From Lampropedia puyangensis (lineage in GTDB: Bacteria; Pseudomonadota; Gammaproteobacteria; Burkholderiales; Burkholderiaceae_C), in contig NZ_STFG01000011.1 of NCBI RefSeq assembly GCF_004833285.1, positions 552-64,551 on the forward strand: 64,000 nt of DNA, given 5' to 3'. Positions 40,596 through 49,555 of the stretch are shown here, in pieces. Position 1 is the first letter of the stretch, and the number at the start of each line of letters is the position of its first letter. The notes beneath the pieces were generated by a model. It was not told where the DNA came from. It saw nothing but the letters and a program-made list of their open reading frames with translations, and searched no databases. The position numbers and the translations under genes were made by a program.

Positions 40596-41762
40596 TCAAT
40601 GGCCTCGAGGCATCAAACGTCCGCTTTGCGGGTGGAAAAGACACAGGCCCTGCTCAGGCAGGAACACATGAACCGGTTGCTCCAATTGCCAAGGCAAGTG
40701 CGCAGCCACTTTGGCGCGGATGCGCTGCTCGTCGATGCGCAGCGTCAGCAAGGTGTATTTGCCAAAGGGCTCCACGCCATAGACCGTTGCACGCAAGGCG
40801 CCCGCCTCTGGTGGAGCCTCGGACTCAGCAACCGTCAGGGGCTGTACCCGGGTATGCGCAGGCAAAAAACCAATGTGGGCGGACAAACTACCGGTTTCTG
40901 CCAAGCACTGCCCCAACCAGAACGGCACCAACGTATAGCCCCATTCAAAACCAGCCCACCATTGCCTCTCATGCTGATGCAGTTGCACCTGCAGCAAATT
41001 CATGGCGGGGTCTCCGGTGAGTCTTGCTACATCCATGTCTGCGGGCGCGAGCGTCAGATCTTGGGCCTGACCGATCTGACGAACACCACCATCGACCAAC
41101 ATCACAACCCGATCCGCCACAGCCATCGCTTCCACCACATCAGGCGTTAACCACAGGGTGGGCTGTGCCAATGCTTTTTGCCGCTGTCGAATCTCGCTGC
41201 GCAGCTTGTGTCGCAGCTTGGCATCCAAGTGGCCAATCGGCTCATCCAGAATGAACACATCGGGCTGCTGCACCAACGTTCGGCACAGCGCGACACGTTG
41301 TTTTTGCCCTCCTGACATATCGGAAGGCCGCCGATCTGCCAAATGGGCTATCTCCGTCAACTCGAGCAGCTCCATGACACGAGCGCGGATGGCAGCAGCA
41401 TCAGGTTTTTCCCGGCATGCAGGAGACCGCAGCGGGGAGGCCACATTGTCGAAAGCAGACAAGGTTGGATACAGCGCAAACGACTCAAACATGTGCGCGA
41501 CATGGCGCTTCTGAGGCGGCAATTGCACAACATCGCGCCCAGCCAGCACCACCTCGCCCGCATCGGCTTGCTCCAACCCGCTAATCAAGCGGCCCAAGGT
41601 CGTCTTGCCGGCCCCGGATGGGCCCGCCACAGCAACTATTTCTCCGGGCGCAGCCGTAAAGGCCACATCACGAAGAACATGTTGCTCTCCAAAATGCTTG
41701 TTCAAGCTGCGTAAGGTCAAACCCTTCTCGCTGATGGGAGAAGGAAGATGCTGCTGTGTCAT
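40596..41762 (-). CDS. ABC transporter ATPase with altered H-loop (MalK/GlpS-T type, first of a pair)
   Basis: A 388-residue MalK-like subunit with a C-terminal TOBE region. Walker A is GPSGAGKT (47-54), the signature MSGGQKQRVALCRTL, and Walker B VFILDEPIGHLD. Two positions depart from the usual ATPase: the Q-loop reads FESFALYP (Glu93), and the switch histidine is replaced, TPDVVEAM instead of THDQxEA (Pro207, codon 41142-41144). This suggests that one of the two ATP sites of the transporter is degenerate. Its start overlaps the stop of the second ATPase gene by four bases. The arrangement resembles the two-ATPase glycerol importer GlpSTPQV of rhizobia. Confidence 0.9.
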   Translation of the reverse strand: MTQQHLPSPISEKGLTLRSLNKHFGEQHVLRDVAFTAAPGEIVAVAGPSGAGKTTLGRLISGLEQADAGEVVLAGRDVVQLPPQKRHVAHMFESFALYPTLSAFDNVASPLRSPACREKPDAAAIRARVMELLELTEIAHLADRRPSDMSGGQKQRVALCRTLVQQPDVFILDEPIGHLDAKLRHKLRSEIRQRQKALAQPTLWLTPDVVEAMAVADRVVMLVDGGVRQIGQAQDLTLAPADMDVARLTGDPAMNLLQVQLHQHERQWWAGFEWGYTLVPFWLGQCLAETGSLSAHIGFLPAHTRVQPLTVAESEAPPEAGALRATVYGVEPFGKYTLLTLRIDEQRIRAKVAAHLPWQLEQPVHVFLPEQGLCLFHPQSGRLMPRGH

Positions 41763-42904
41763 GTCTGTGCTCCCCGTGTCACCACACCTGTCACACCAGC
41801 AAGCAAATTGCAGGTGGTTTGCGCATCAAACACATGCACGTCATGCGGATCAATCGCAACGTTTACCAACTGCCCTTGTGCAAACCCACTGGGGCCATTG
41901 ACTTCCATAACCAAACGCCCCATGGGACTGCGCAACTGCAACACATCATGGTCTCCGCGCGTTTCGACCACCACAATCGGGGTGGTCATCACCAACGCAT
42001 GATGGCCGTTCTTCTGAGCCAGCCGCACATGTTCTGGGCGCACGCCCACCACCAGCTTATTGCTGCTGGCACGATGGATGGCTGCGCCATAAGGCTGCAA
42101 CGGCAACAACAATTCAACGCCTTGCCCAATGGCTATCGCCACCCCTTCGGAGCGGACTTCGAGCAATTGCGCTTCCAGCAGGTTCATCGGTGGCTCGCCA
42201 ATGAAGCTGGCGACAAACAAGTTGGCAGGCCGCGCATAAATCTCCGCAGGCGTGGCCACTTGCTGCAATACCCCTTTGTCCATCACCGCGATCCGATCGG
42301 CCATAGAAATGGCTTCGGTTTGGTCATGCGTGACCAGCACAGAGGTCAGCTTGGCCGCTTTTTGCAAGCGCGCAATTTCGCTGCGCAAGCCCACTTTCTG
42401 CGCTGCATCCATGTGACTGAGTGGCTCGTCGAACATGATTAGGTCAGGCTCGCGCACCAAGGCTCGACCTATGGAGACGCGCTGTTGTGCGCCACCGCTG
42501 AGTTTGCGCACATTGGCATCCCGCACTTCTTGCAATTCCAGCAGATCAATCACACGCCCAACCGCGCGGTCTATATCACTGTGCAAGGTACTGCGCACAC
42601 GCAATGGAAACGCAATGTTCTCAAACACACTCAAATGTGGGTACAAGGCATAGTCCTCAAACACCATCGCCACATTACGCGAAGCCGTATCCAGTTGCGA
42701 GACATCTCTGGCGCCAAACATAATCTGGCCGCCACTGATGCGCTCGATACCCGCAATCAGTTTCAGTGTCGTTGACTTGCCGCATCCACTGGGGCCCAAC
42801 AACGCCAGCATCTCGCCATATTCACACTGCAGATTCAAGCCTTCAATCGCAAACGTTTTTCCGTCATAGCTTTTGCTCACGTTTTTCAATTCAACCGCGA
42901 CCAT
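41759..42904 (-). CDS. ABC transporter ATPase, canonical partner (MalK/GlpS-T type)
   Basis: A 381-residue MalK-like ATPase. Walker A is GPSGCGKST (37-45), the Q-loop MVFEDYALYP (Glu83 in place of Gln), the signature LSGGAQQRVSIGRAL, Walker B LIMFDEPLSHMD, and the H-loop VTHDQTEAIS is intact. A TOBE-type C-terminal domain follows (VVGVRPEHVRL). It likely forms a heterodimer with the H-loop-altered ATPase encoded next. Start ATG 42904 lies inside the last codons of the GMC gene, with GAGGGGGG before it. Confidence 0.92.
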   Translation of the reverse strand: MVAVELKNVSKSYDGKTFAIEGLNLQCEYGEMLALLGPSGCGKSTTLKLIAGIERISGGQIMFGARDVSQLDTASRNVAMVFEDYALYPHLSVFENIAFPLRVRSTLHSDIDRAVGRVIDLLELQEVRDANVRKLSGGAQQRVSIGRALVREPDLIMFDEPLSHMDAAQKVGLRSEIARLQKAAKLTSVLVTHDQTEAISMADRIAVMDKGVLQQVATPAEIYARPANLFVASFIGEPPMNLLEAQLLEVRSEGVAIAIGQGVELLLPLQPYGAAIHRASSNKLVVGVRPEHVRLAQKNGHHALVMTTPIVVVETRGDHDVLQLRSPMGRLVMEVNGPSGFAQGQLVNVAIDPHDVHVFDAQTTCNLLAGVTGVVTRGAQT

Positions 42905-44510
42905 GCTGCCCCCCCTCTGACGCACTAGCGTGAACACGGTCATGCGAGGCGAGCATGGCTTGCGCTGCTATTTCGCCAATCAGCACGCAAGGTGCATGTG
43001 TGTTGCCTGTTGTGACCTCGGGCATGATCGACGCATCGACCACGCGCAAACCTTGCACCCCGTGCACGCGCAACTGCCCATCCACCACAGCCCCGTCATC
43101 TGTGCCCATGCGCGCGGTACCTGACTGATGAAAATACGTACCTGCAGCTTGACGTAGCCACTGCTGCATGACTTCCTCACCCAATGGACCTGGCATCCAT
43201 TCGCGCCGCCTGAAAGGAGCCACTTCAGGGGCGTTGCCCAATTCGCGGCACAACTTGATGCAAGCCATCAGTGCCTGCACGTCTTCAGGTGCAGACAAAA
43301 AATTCGCGTCCACTCTTGGGGCCTGATGGGGATTGGCACTGGCCAAATACACATGCCCACGGCTTTCTGGCCGTACCAAGCCAGGCGCCAACGTCCAGGC
43401 CACAGAGCGATCAGCGGGCAGTCCATACGCAGGCCCGGTCACCTCGCTACCAAATGCACACTCTTCCAAAACAGGTTGTAAATCTGGTCGATCCAGCGAT
43501 GGATGGCTTTTCCAAAACAGCGTAAATTCAGCCGCATTGTTGCGTGGAGGCTCAGGTGATACGTACTCCCACACACAGCCAGCGACCAGAATATGGTCTT
43601 GAAAATTGGCACCAACCCCTGGCGCATGCACAGGGCAGTCAATGCCGTGCTGCTGCAGTTGCGCTCGATCACCAATGCCCGAAAGCATGAGGATTTTTGG
43701 GGTTTGTATAGCGCCAGTGGACAGCACCACTTCCTCGCCAACCACGACGGTCTGAACCTGACCACGCCACTCAAACTGCACCGCACGGGCGCGCTTTTCT
43801 TGCAGTACTACACGATGCACATGGGCACCGAGCAATACGGTCAGATTCTTGCGCTGCTGCTGTGTTGGCCGCACATACGCACTGGCCACCGATACCCGCT
43901 TGGCATCAGGAGCCACATTCACGTTGGCAATGCCGCAAGCTCCATCACCTTCCATGGCAGCACCGTTGAGGTCATCAACCTCCGGTATACCCATCGCTTG
44001 ACAAGCTTGCGCCAGCGCCCGAGCCACAGGTACAGGATCAGAAGGCTTGGTGATGTACATAGGCCCGCCACGGCCGCGGCGCTGCACATCCGGCGTACCT
44101 TGCCAGTCTTCAATGCATCTGTATGCTTGCAGCACATTTGCATAGGACCATCGGCTATCGCCACTGGCCTTGGCCCATCGCTCAAAGTCATTGCGATGGC
44201 CACGTGCCCAGATCAAACCATTAGTGCTGGAGCCGCCGCCCAATACACGCCCCATCGGCAACGGTAAACGCCGTCCTGCAAGATGTGTTGAGGGCTCTGC
44301 CGTGAACTGCCAATCGCGCTCAGAACCGATGTTGGACATCCAACGTCGTGCATCCTCCACCTGCTCCACCCTTTCGTCGCCACCAGCCTCGAGCAGCAGC
44401 ACAGAAGCATCTGTCATTTGGGCCAACCGACTGGCCACCACGCCGCCTGCAGCGCCAGCGCCGCACACCACATAGTCATACGTTGCCAACAGATTCACTG
44501 ATTGATCCAC
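42891..44510 (-). CDS. GMC-family FAD-dependent alcohol oxidoreductase
   Basis: A 539-residue glucose-methanol-choline oxidoreductase. The FAD Rossmann motif is YVVCGAGAAGGVVASRLA (13-30), PROSITE-type signature 1 is GRVLGGGSSTNGLIWARGH, and signature 2 is STGAIQTPKILMLSGIG. The catalytic His lies in TYFHQSGTARMG, and the C-terminal VVDASIMPEVTTGNTHAPCVLIGE carries the second active-site residue. It oxidises an alcohol to an aldehyde. I place the start at GTG 44510 because CAGGAG lies five bases before it; longer frames to 44567 lack a ribosome site and run through a hairpin. It is the first gene of the operon. Confidence 0.92.
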   Translation of the reverse strand: MDQSVNLLATYDYVVCGAGAAGGVVASRLAQMTDASVLLLEAGGDERVEQVEDARRWMSNIGSERDWQFTAEPSTHLAGRRLPLPMGRVLGGGSSTNGLIWARGHRNDFERWAKASGDSRWSYANVLQAYRCIEDWQGTPDVQRRGRGGPMYITKPSDPVPVARALAQACQAMGIPEVDDLNGAAMEGDGACGIANVNVAPDAKRVSVASAYVRPTQQQRKNLTVLLGAHVHRVVLQEKRARAVQFEWRGQVQTVVVGEEVVLSTGAIQTPKILMLSGIGDRAQLQQHGIDCPVHAPGVGANFQDHILVAGCVWEYVSPEPPRNNAAEFTLFWKSHPSLDRPDLQPVLEECAFGSEVTGPAYGLPADRSVAWTLAPGLVRPESRGHVYLASANPHQAPRVDANFLSAPEDVQALMACIKLCRELGNAPEVAPFRRREWMPGPLGEEVMQQWLRQAAGTYFHQSGTARMGTDDGAVVDGQLRVHGVQGLRVVDASIMPEVTTGNTHAPCVLIGEIAAQAMLASHDRVHASASEGGQHGRG

Positions 44511-44534
44511 GGTTACTCCTGCATGTGTCTTTTT

Positions 44535-44555
44535 CCGCACATGAAACATGTGCGG
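44535..44555. promoter_or_regulatory. Perfect 9-base inverted repeat in the GMC leader
   Basis: CCGCACATG-AAA-CATGTGCGG lies 25-45 bases upstream of the GTG start. On the minus strand it is followed by AAAAAG, so it is not a terminator in that direction. It may be an operator or a leader RNA hairpin that affects translation. Confidence 0.5.
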
Positions 44556-44612
44556 GCATTGAGCCAAACCATCCTGTACCTGTTTGCAGGCTTCGTTTTA
44601 AAAGCCATGCAA

Positions 44613-44635
44613 ACATGTATACATGTGGTACACCA
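44613..44635. promoter_or_regulatory. Palindromic operator candidate upstream of the GMC operon
   Basis: ACATGTATACATGT (44613-44626) is a perfect 14-base palindrome with the TGTATACA core. It is followed by GTGGT-AC-ACCAC (44624-44635), a second short palindrome. Such elements are typical operators of GntR-type regulators. The position, about 105-125 bases upstream of the GMC start, suits a promoter-region site. The rest of the 424-base gap to fba shows no gene. Confidence 0.5.
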
Positions 44636-44880
44636 CATAAGCAGTTTCTATGCCATGCTGCAACCACTCAATTTGCACTGAAATAGCCTATGGCCAGCGG
44701 CGTCAAGTCCCTATTCAGTGCACAGCACCCGCAGTGCGGGGGGCATTGGTGCATTGCCAACTTGAATGCACCTTGCGAGGGATGGACTGGTCGTTCAAAA
44801 GAATGCCATCGGGCATGCAGTCGCCGCTATCGAAGACATGCCAATGTCTGGTTTGCAAAACCTTTGGCCGTTGCCAGGCA

Positions 44881-44911
44881 CAAAAAAAAGAGGGCATCTC
44901 TGCCCTCTTGG
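44881..44911 (-). terminator. Terminator of the fructose-bisphosphate aldolase gene
   Basis: On the minus strand AAGAGGGCA-GAGA-TGCCCTCTT is followed by TTTTTT, 24 bases after the stop codon. Confidence 0.9.
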
Positions 44912-44934
44912 TGAATTCAGCAAACGCTGGAGCG

Positions 44935-45825
44935 TCAAGCGATAGAAGCTTGGTAGATCGATTCGATCGACGCGTCCAAAGCCTGATTGAATTCTGCATC
45001 GCTTTGCTTGGCAGACAGGCCTTCTGTCAAAGCACGGCTGAAGCTGGCGATCACGCCTTTGTTTTGTGCCAACTTGGCGTTGGCTTGCTCGCGGCTGTAT
45101 CCGCCAGACAGGGCCACGACTTTCAACACGCTAGGGTGAGCCACCAACTCGTCAAAATAGCCATCGACCACAGGCAGGGTCAATTTCAGCATCACTGGGG
45201 TGGCTGGATTGACCCTGTCCAGGCGCGCCAGCAGGCCTTTTTTCAATTCCACTTCAATGGCTTCCTTGTCAGCAGCCTTGATGTCGACTTCTGGCTCAAT
45301 GATCGGGACCAAACCAGCATCAAGCACTTGCTGACCCAACTCGAACTGCTGATCCAGCACAGCCGCAATGCCTTGTGCATTGTTGGCTTTGATCACCGAA
45401 CGCTCTTTCGTACCGAACACGCCTTTGGCCTTGGCACGGGCCAACAACTCTGCCAAACCTGGAATCGGCTTCATCAGTTGCACGCCATTGGCTTCATCAT
45501 GCAGACCTTTGTCGATCTTCAGGAAAGGCACCACGCGCTTGTCATCCCACAGGTATTGGGCTGCATTTTTGCCATTGAACTCACGGTCCAAGGTCATTTC
45601 AAACAAAATCGCGCCTAACACGCGCTTGCCATCAAACGCAGGGCTGCTCACGATACGGGTACGCATCTGGTGCACCAAATCGAACATTTGCGCATCGCCG
45701 CTGTACTCGTTTTCTTCGATGCCATAGAGTTTGAGCGCTTTAGGGGTGCTGCCACCACTTTGGTCCAGTGCGGCAATAAAGCCTTGGCCGCTGGCGATAC
45801 GCTGGTGTTGTTCGGTCGTCGACAT
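44935..45825 (-). CDS. Fructose-bisphosphate aldolase, class I (bacterial type)
   Basis: A 296-residue class I aldolase, the exact length of staphylococcal class I enzymes. The N-terminal GQGFIAALDQSGGSTPKALKLYGI, KIDKGLHDE (active-site Lys region) and VMLKLTLP (Schiff-base Lys candidate) are family blocks, with the C-terminal ALSGGYSREQANAKLAQNKG phosphate loop. It cleaves fructose-1,6-bisphosphate to glyceraldehyde-3-phosphate and dihydroxyacetone phosphate without metal. It is a single gene with its own terminator, and no other glycolytic gene is adjacent. Confidence 0.93.
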   Translation of the reverse strand: MSTTEQHQRIASGQGFIAALDQSGGSTPKALKLYGIEENEYSGDAQMFDLVHQMRTRIVSSPAFDGKRVLGAILFEMTLDREFNGKNAAQYLWDDKRVVPFLKIDKGLHDEANGVQLMKPIPGLAELLARAKAKGVFGTKERSVIKANNAQGIAAVLDQQFELGQQVLDAGLVPIIEPEVDIKAADKEAIEVELKKGLLARLDRVNPATPVMLKLTLPVVDGYFDELVAHPSVLKVVALSGGYSREQANAKLAQNKGVIASFSRALTEGLSAKQSDAEFNQALDASIESIYQASIA

Positions 45826-46008
45826 GTGCTGTCTCCTTGCTGATGAAACAATAAACGGATTGAAAAAATCGATGCGGTACTGCGGACTGCGCCAAGCCAG
45901 TGCCTACGACAAGGAAGGCGGGTATCTATACAAAAATTTGCCAGAGACAGGCGCCTCTGGCATGGGTGGTCGATAGTAAGCCCGCATAGAACCGACTAAC
46001 CGGCCATT

Positions 46009-46860
46009 TTAACGGGCAATCTCTGTGCTGACCCGCATATCCAATACATACACATAGCGGGAAGCATCAGCAGGCGGATTGCTGCGTGTGTAGCGATTGA
46101 TACGCAGCACGGTTCTCTCGCCACGTTGGTGGCTAAAGCCTTGAATCTCATCGTAGAAGAGCTGCCATGGCCCTGTTCCTTTGCGCAAGCCGTTGTCGTC
46201 GTATTCCACACGGCGAACTTCCAGACACTGGCGGGCACGCACACCATCATTGCAACTGCGCGTTTGCGGTGCAATCTCCAAAAAAATACGTTCCGCGGCG
46301 CTGCCATAGCGTGTGGCATCGGTCGGTTGCCCCTCCAAACTCCACTGGCTGCCATTGGCAAACGTCAGTTGCAGGCTGGGAGCCTGTGGAGTGCCCGCAC
46401 TCTTCCATGTCTTAACGCCTACCAAGGCTTCTGCCAAACGGTTTTCCAAATCCATCAACCGGGTATCTGCACAAGCCATCATGGTGCGAATCCCGGACTT
46501 CAGGGTCATCGCATTGCCTGTTGTTGTATAGCCTGCATTGACCACATTACACAACCCACTGACCGAGAGCGTATGCGTGTCAGCATGGAATGTGAGCTTC
46601 ACAGGAGAACGTAGCGCAGCTTTGTTTTTGTCGAACCATACCTGGTCAGGACCACTCACTGCGTTGAGTTGCCAATGAAAAGCCGGCAATACCTCTGCGG
46701 CATCAAAAGGAGTTTGTGCTGAGGGCTGGCTCGTTCCAGCAAAAATATCCCTGCCTCCTGTATCACCCGCTGCGGGCGCATTGCCTCCAGAACCAGTCGC
46801 GCAGGCAGTAAGCATGCCGCAACACAACACACTCAAAAACAGGTTGATCTTTTGTTGCAT
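46009..46860 (-). CDS. META and DUF4377 domain lipoprotein
   Basis: A 283-residue lipoprotein with lipobox MLTAC (Cys about 20). The META/HslJ-like domain (FHWQLNAVSG..LSVSGLCNVVNAGYTTTGNAMTLKSGIRTMMACADTRLMDLENRLAEAL) is followed by a C-terminal DUF4377 domain (LEIAPQTRSCNDGVRARQCLEVRR..WQLFYDEIQGFSHQRGERTVLRI). HslJ-type META proteins are linked to heat and novobiocin tolerance in the outer membrane; a specific function is not known here. ATG 46860 has AAGGAAG before it; an ATG 6 codons upstream is less likely. Confidence 0.9.
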   Translation of the reverse strand: MQQKINLFLSVLCCGMLTACATGSGGNAPAAGDTGGRDIFAGTSQPSAQTPFDAAEVLPAFHWQLNAVSGPDQVWFDKNKAALRSPVKLTFHADTHTLSVSGLCNVVNAGYTTTGNAMTLKSGIRTMMACADTRLMDLENRLAEALVGVKTWKSAGTPQAPSLQLTFANGSQWSLEGQPTDATRYGSAAERIFLEIAPQTRSCNDGVRARQCLEVRRVEYDDNGLRKGTGPWQLFYDEIQGFSHQRGERTVLRINRYTRSNPPADASRYVYVLDMRVSTEIAR

Positions 46861-46934
46861 CGTCTTCCTTTCATTCAATTAGGCCATTAGGCAATGGCTG
46901 CAGGCGCACGCTTCATGCACACAACGCCATATGC

Positions 46935-46950
46935 CTTAGAACGTGTTTAC
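46935..46950. repeat. Dispersed short repeat, copy 3
   Basis: CTTAGAACGTGTTTAC, in the divergent region before trpC; see copies at 18716 and 27221. Confidence 0.35.
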
Positions 46951-47138
46951 CCCCATCATAACAAGCACCGTTTCTGCCCATCTTCGCGACTGCCTCTTCG
47001 CAGAGGAGGCGATAATCCCCCCTGCGCTTGGTATAAGCGCCTGCCGTCTGCAGGTCACGCTACTGCGTACGCAAGCTGTTGTTATTTGTTTGAATAGTGC
47101 CGCCGTGCACTGGTTTGGTGTCTTTGCTGGGAGCTGTT

Positions 47139-47942
<804 letters not shown>

Positions 47943-48054
47943 TTATTGACATCAAGGTACAGGTCAAAAGAAAGCGTCTGTTTTGCCAGCCACATTAAAC
48001 GTCTGATCTCAACACCTAACGCCAGCTAAACCTGTTCTATTAATCGTCTGCACA

Positions 48055-48098
48055 GAAAAAAAGCCCTCCGCACGAATATGCAGAGGGCTTTTTTTGCG
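48055..48098. terminator. Terminator after trpC (bidirectional)
   Basis: AAAAAAAGCCCTCCGCA-CGAATA-TGCAGAGGGCTTTTTTT forms a long stem with A- and T-tracts between trpC (+) and the DUF4148-like gene (-). Confidence 0.93.
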
Positions 48099-48162
48099 TT
48101 GCAACAAAGGTCATCAAACCTTTGAGCAACTAAAGCGCGTCAAGCTCCAGACTGTCGTGGAA

Positions 48163-48483
48163 TTATTCACCCACAGAGAGGCGGTCATTTTTCATCGCAT
48201 CCACGGCTTCTGCATGCACTTGGGCACGGCTCAGAGCAGAACCTTGAGAAGCCGCAGCTTGCTCAGAATAAGCACTTACATCATCGCGAAAAGCGTGGTT
48301 CTGAATGGCTTGGCGAGCTTGTGCTTGCACATCTGCACGGTTCACGGTGGAGCTTCCCGCATAGCTCAAGTCTTCAAACAGGGGGTGAATGCCTGCAGCC
48401 GGTTGTGCAGCCTGGGCTTGCACGCCAGCAACAGCAGAAATAGAAACAGCAACAACGGCCAACACTTTATTCAACGAGATCAT
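48163..48483 (-). CDS. Small secreted protein, DUF4148-like, with internal repeat
   Basis: A 106-residue protein with a signal peptide (MISLNKVLAVVAVSISAVAGVQAQA) and a mature part rich in Ala/Gln. Two similar helices, VNRADVQAQARQAIQN and LSRAQVHAEAVDAMKN, repeat the DUF4148-type SRAQVxAEA motif. Such proteins are frequent in Burkholderiales and probably periplasmic; the function is unknown. AAAGGA lies before the ATG. A set of nested inverted repeats lies upstream at 48586-48650. Confidence 0.75.
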   Translation of the reverse strand: MISLNKVLAVVAVSISAVAGVQAQAAQPAAGIHPLFEDLSYAGSSTVNRADVQAQARQAIQNHAFRDDVSAYSEQAAASQGSALSRAQVHAEAVDAMKNDRLSVGE

Positions 48484-48585
48484 GGTATTTCCTTTAAAGC
48501 ACCGTTCATCAAATCAAAAACCACATAGCCGGTTGGGTGCGCCGACTCGTGGTGGTGGGCAATGCCCAACCGATGGATGAACTGT

Positions 48586-48650
48586 AATGTTTCGATATTC
48601 AAAGATAAATATCAAAAAATACCTCAATCAATCTCGAAAAATGAAACATT
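48586..48650. promoter_or_regulatory. Nested inverted repeats upstream of the DUF4148-like gene
   Basis: AATGTTTC (48586-48593) pairs with GAAACATT (48643-48650), and GATATT (48594-48599) with AATATC (48608-48613). The region is AT-rich and about 100-170 bases upstream of the start codon, a plausible operator. The remaining gene-free DNA from 48484 to 48875 shows no other gene. Confidence 0.4.
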
Positions 48651-48875
48651 AAACCCAATGGCGTAGGCCTTGGGCTACAAGCCCTTGACTGGACTGCGTT
48701 TGCGGAAAATACGGTTGCACCAAACTGGTTCATCTGAAAAAGCACCATCTGGGTGCTGTCATCTGGAATATGGTAATGACCTGCATGTATAAACCACCGC
48801 GCCACACGACAACCGCATCACGCATGGAAAGCACGACCCGCAATGGTCAAAGCGCGCTTGCGCGATTGAGATTGC

Positions 48876-49178
48876 TCACACCTTGCCGGATTTGCGCAAG
48901 TAACTCTCGGCTTTGTCGATCCACAGCTGCAAGCTATCGTGCAGATCTTTCTGGCTGAAAGAGCAACTTTCTTCAGTGAACAGCGCACCCGCCTCCAGAC
49001 GATTGAGCAAATCCTGCAGCACCACAGTAAAGGGAGGAGGCAATGCGTCGAGTAACGCACGCTTGTGTTGCACCCACTCCCCCAACGCGCCTGCGCGCAA
49101 TTGCCCAGCCTTGAGGGCATTGAGCTGGCTTTGCATATGCGCGACCGAATCCAACGCTGTATTGACCGATTCCACCAT
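48876..49178 (-). CDS. Hypothetical helical protein (100 aa)
   Basis: Not recognised. The sequence is almost wholly helical and hydrophilic: MVESVNTALDSVAHMQSQLNALK, GEWVQHKRALLDALPPPFTVVLQDLLNRLE, LHDSLQLWIDKAESYLRK. It has no signal peptide or membrane segment. CAGGAG precedes the ATG. The neighbouring gene-free stretch of 377 bases to the right (49179-49555) holds one GCCGCT/AGCGGC hairpin near 49202 and the TetR operator. Confidence 0.65.
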   Translation of the reverse strand: MVESVNTALDSVAHMQSQLNALKAGQLRAGALGEWVQHKRALLDALPPPFTVVLQDLLNRLEAGALFTEESCSFSQKDLHDSLQLWIDKAESYLRKSGKV

Positions 49179-49510
49179 GATTGCTGTCTCCTGCTTGAAC
49201 AGCCGCTAGTGTAGAAGCGGCAAGCCCCCATCACACGATCTTTACAGGTTCGAGACGCCACAAGAAACAGTCTTGCCATCTGCGCGTAAAGGCTTCAACG
49301 CAAACGTACCAGCTTCAAACGAGGCGGTGCAAGATGTACTGCATTGTTCAAAATCCCAGCGGACTGTGCACACACCGCTGTTTTGGCCGCACATAGCCTC
49401 TTTTTGAACCATCCACGCAGTCTACGTGAAGAGCTTGAACAGACGCTTATAGGGCTAACCCCGCCTTCAACCATGCGCAGCACGCTTGCCAAACAGCCAA
49501 TAGCCCATAA

Positions 49511-49530
49511 AATAGCACGGTCGTTCTATT
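49511..49530. promoter_or_regulatory. TetR-type operator upstream of the tetR-acyl-CoA dehydrogenase locus
   Basis: AATAGCACGG-TCGTTCTATT is a 20-base imperfect palindrome (8 of 10 pairs, with the ACGnnCGT centre typical of TetR regulators of acyl-CoA metabolism). It lies 25 bases before the start codon, so it would overlap the promoter of the regulator. Confidence 0.6.
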
Positions 49531-49555
49531 TAACGCCTACAACTGAATTCCCACA

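Noticed and set aside
44650-45618. 322-codon plus-strand frame opposite fructose-bisphosphate aldolase
   Set aside because: Shadow of the aldolase coding sequence; it also crosses the aldolase terminator.
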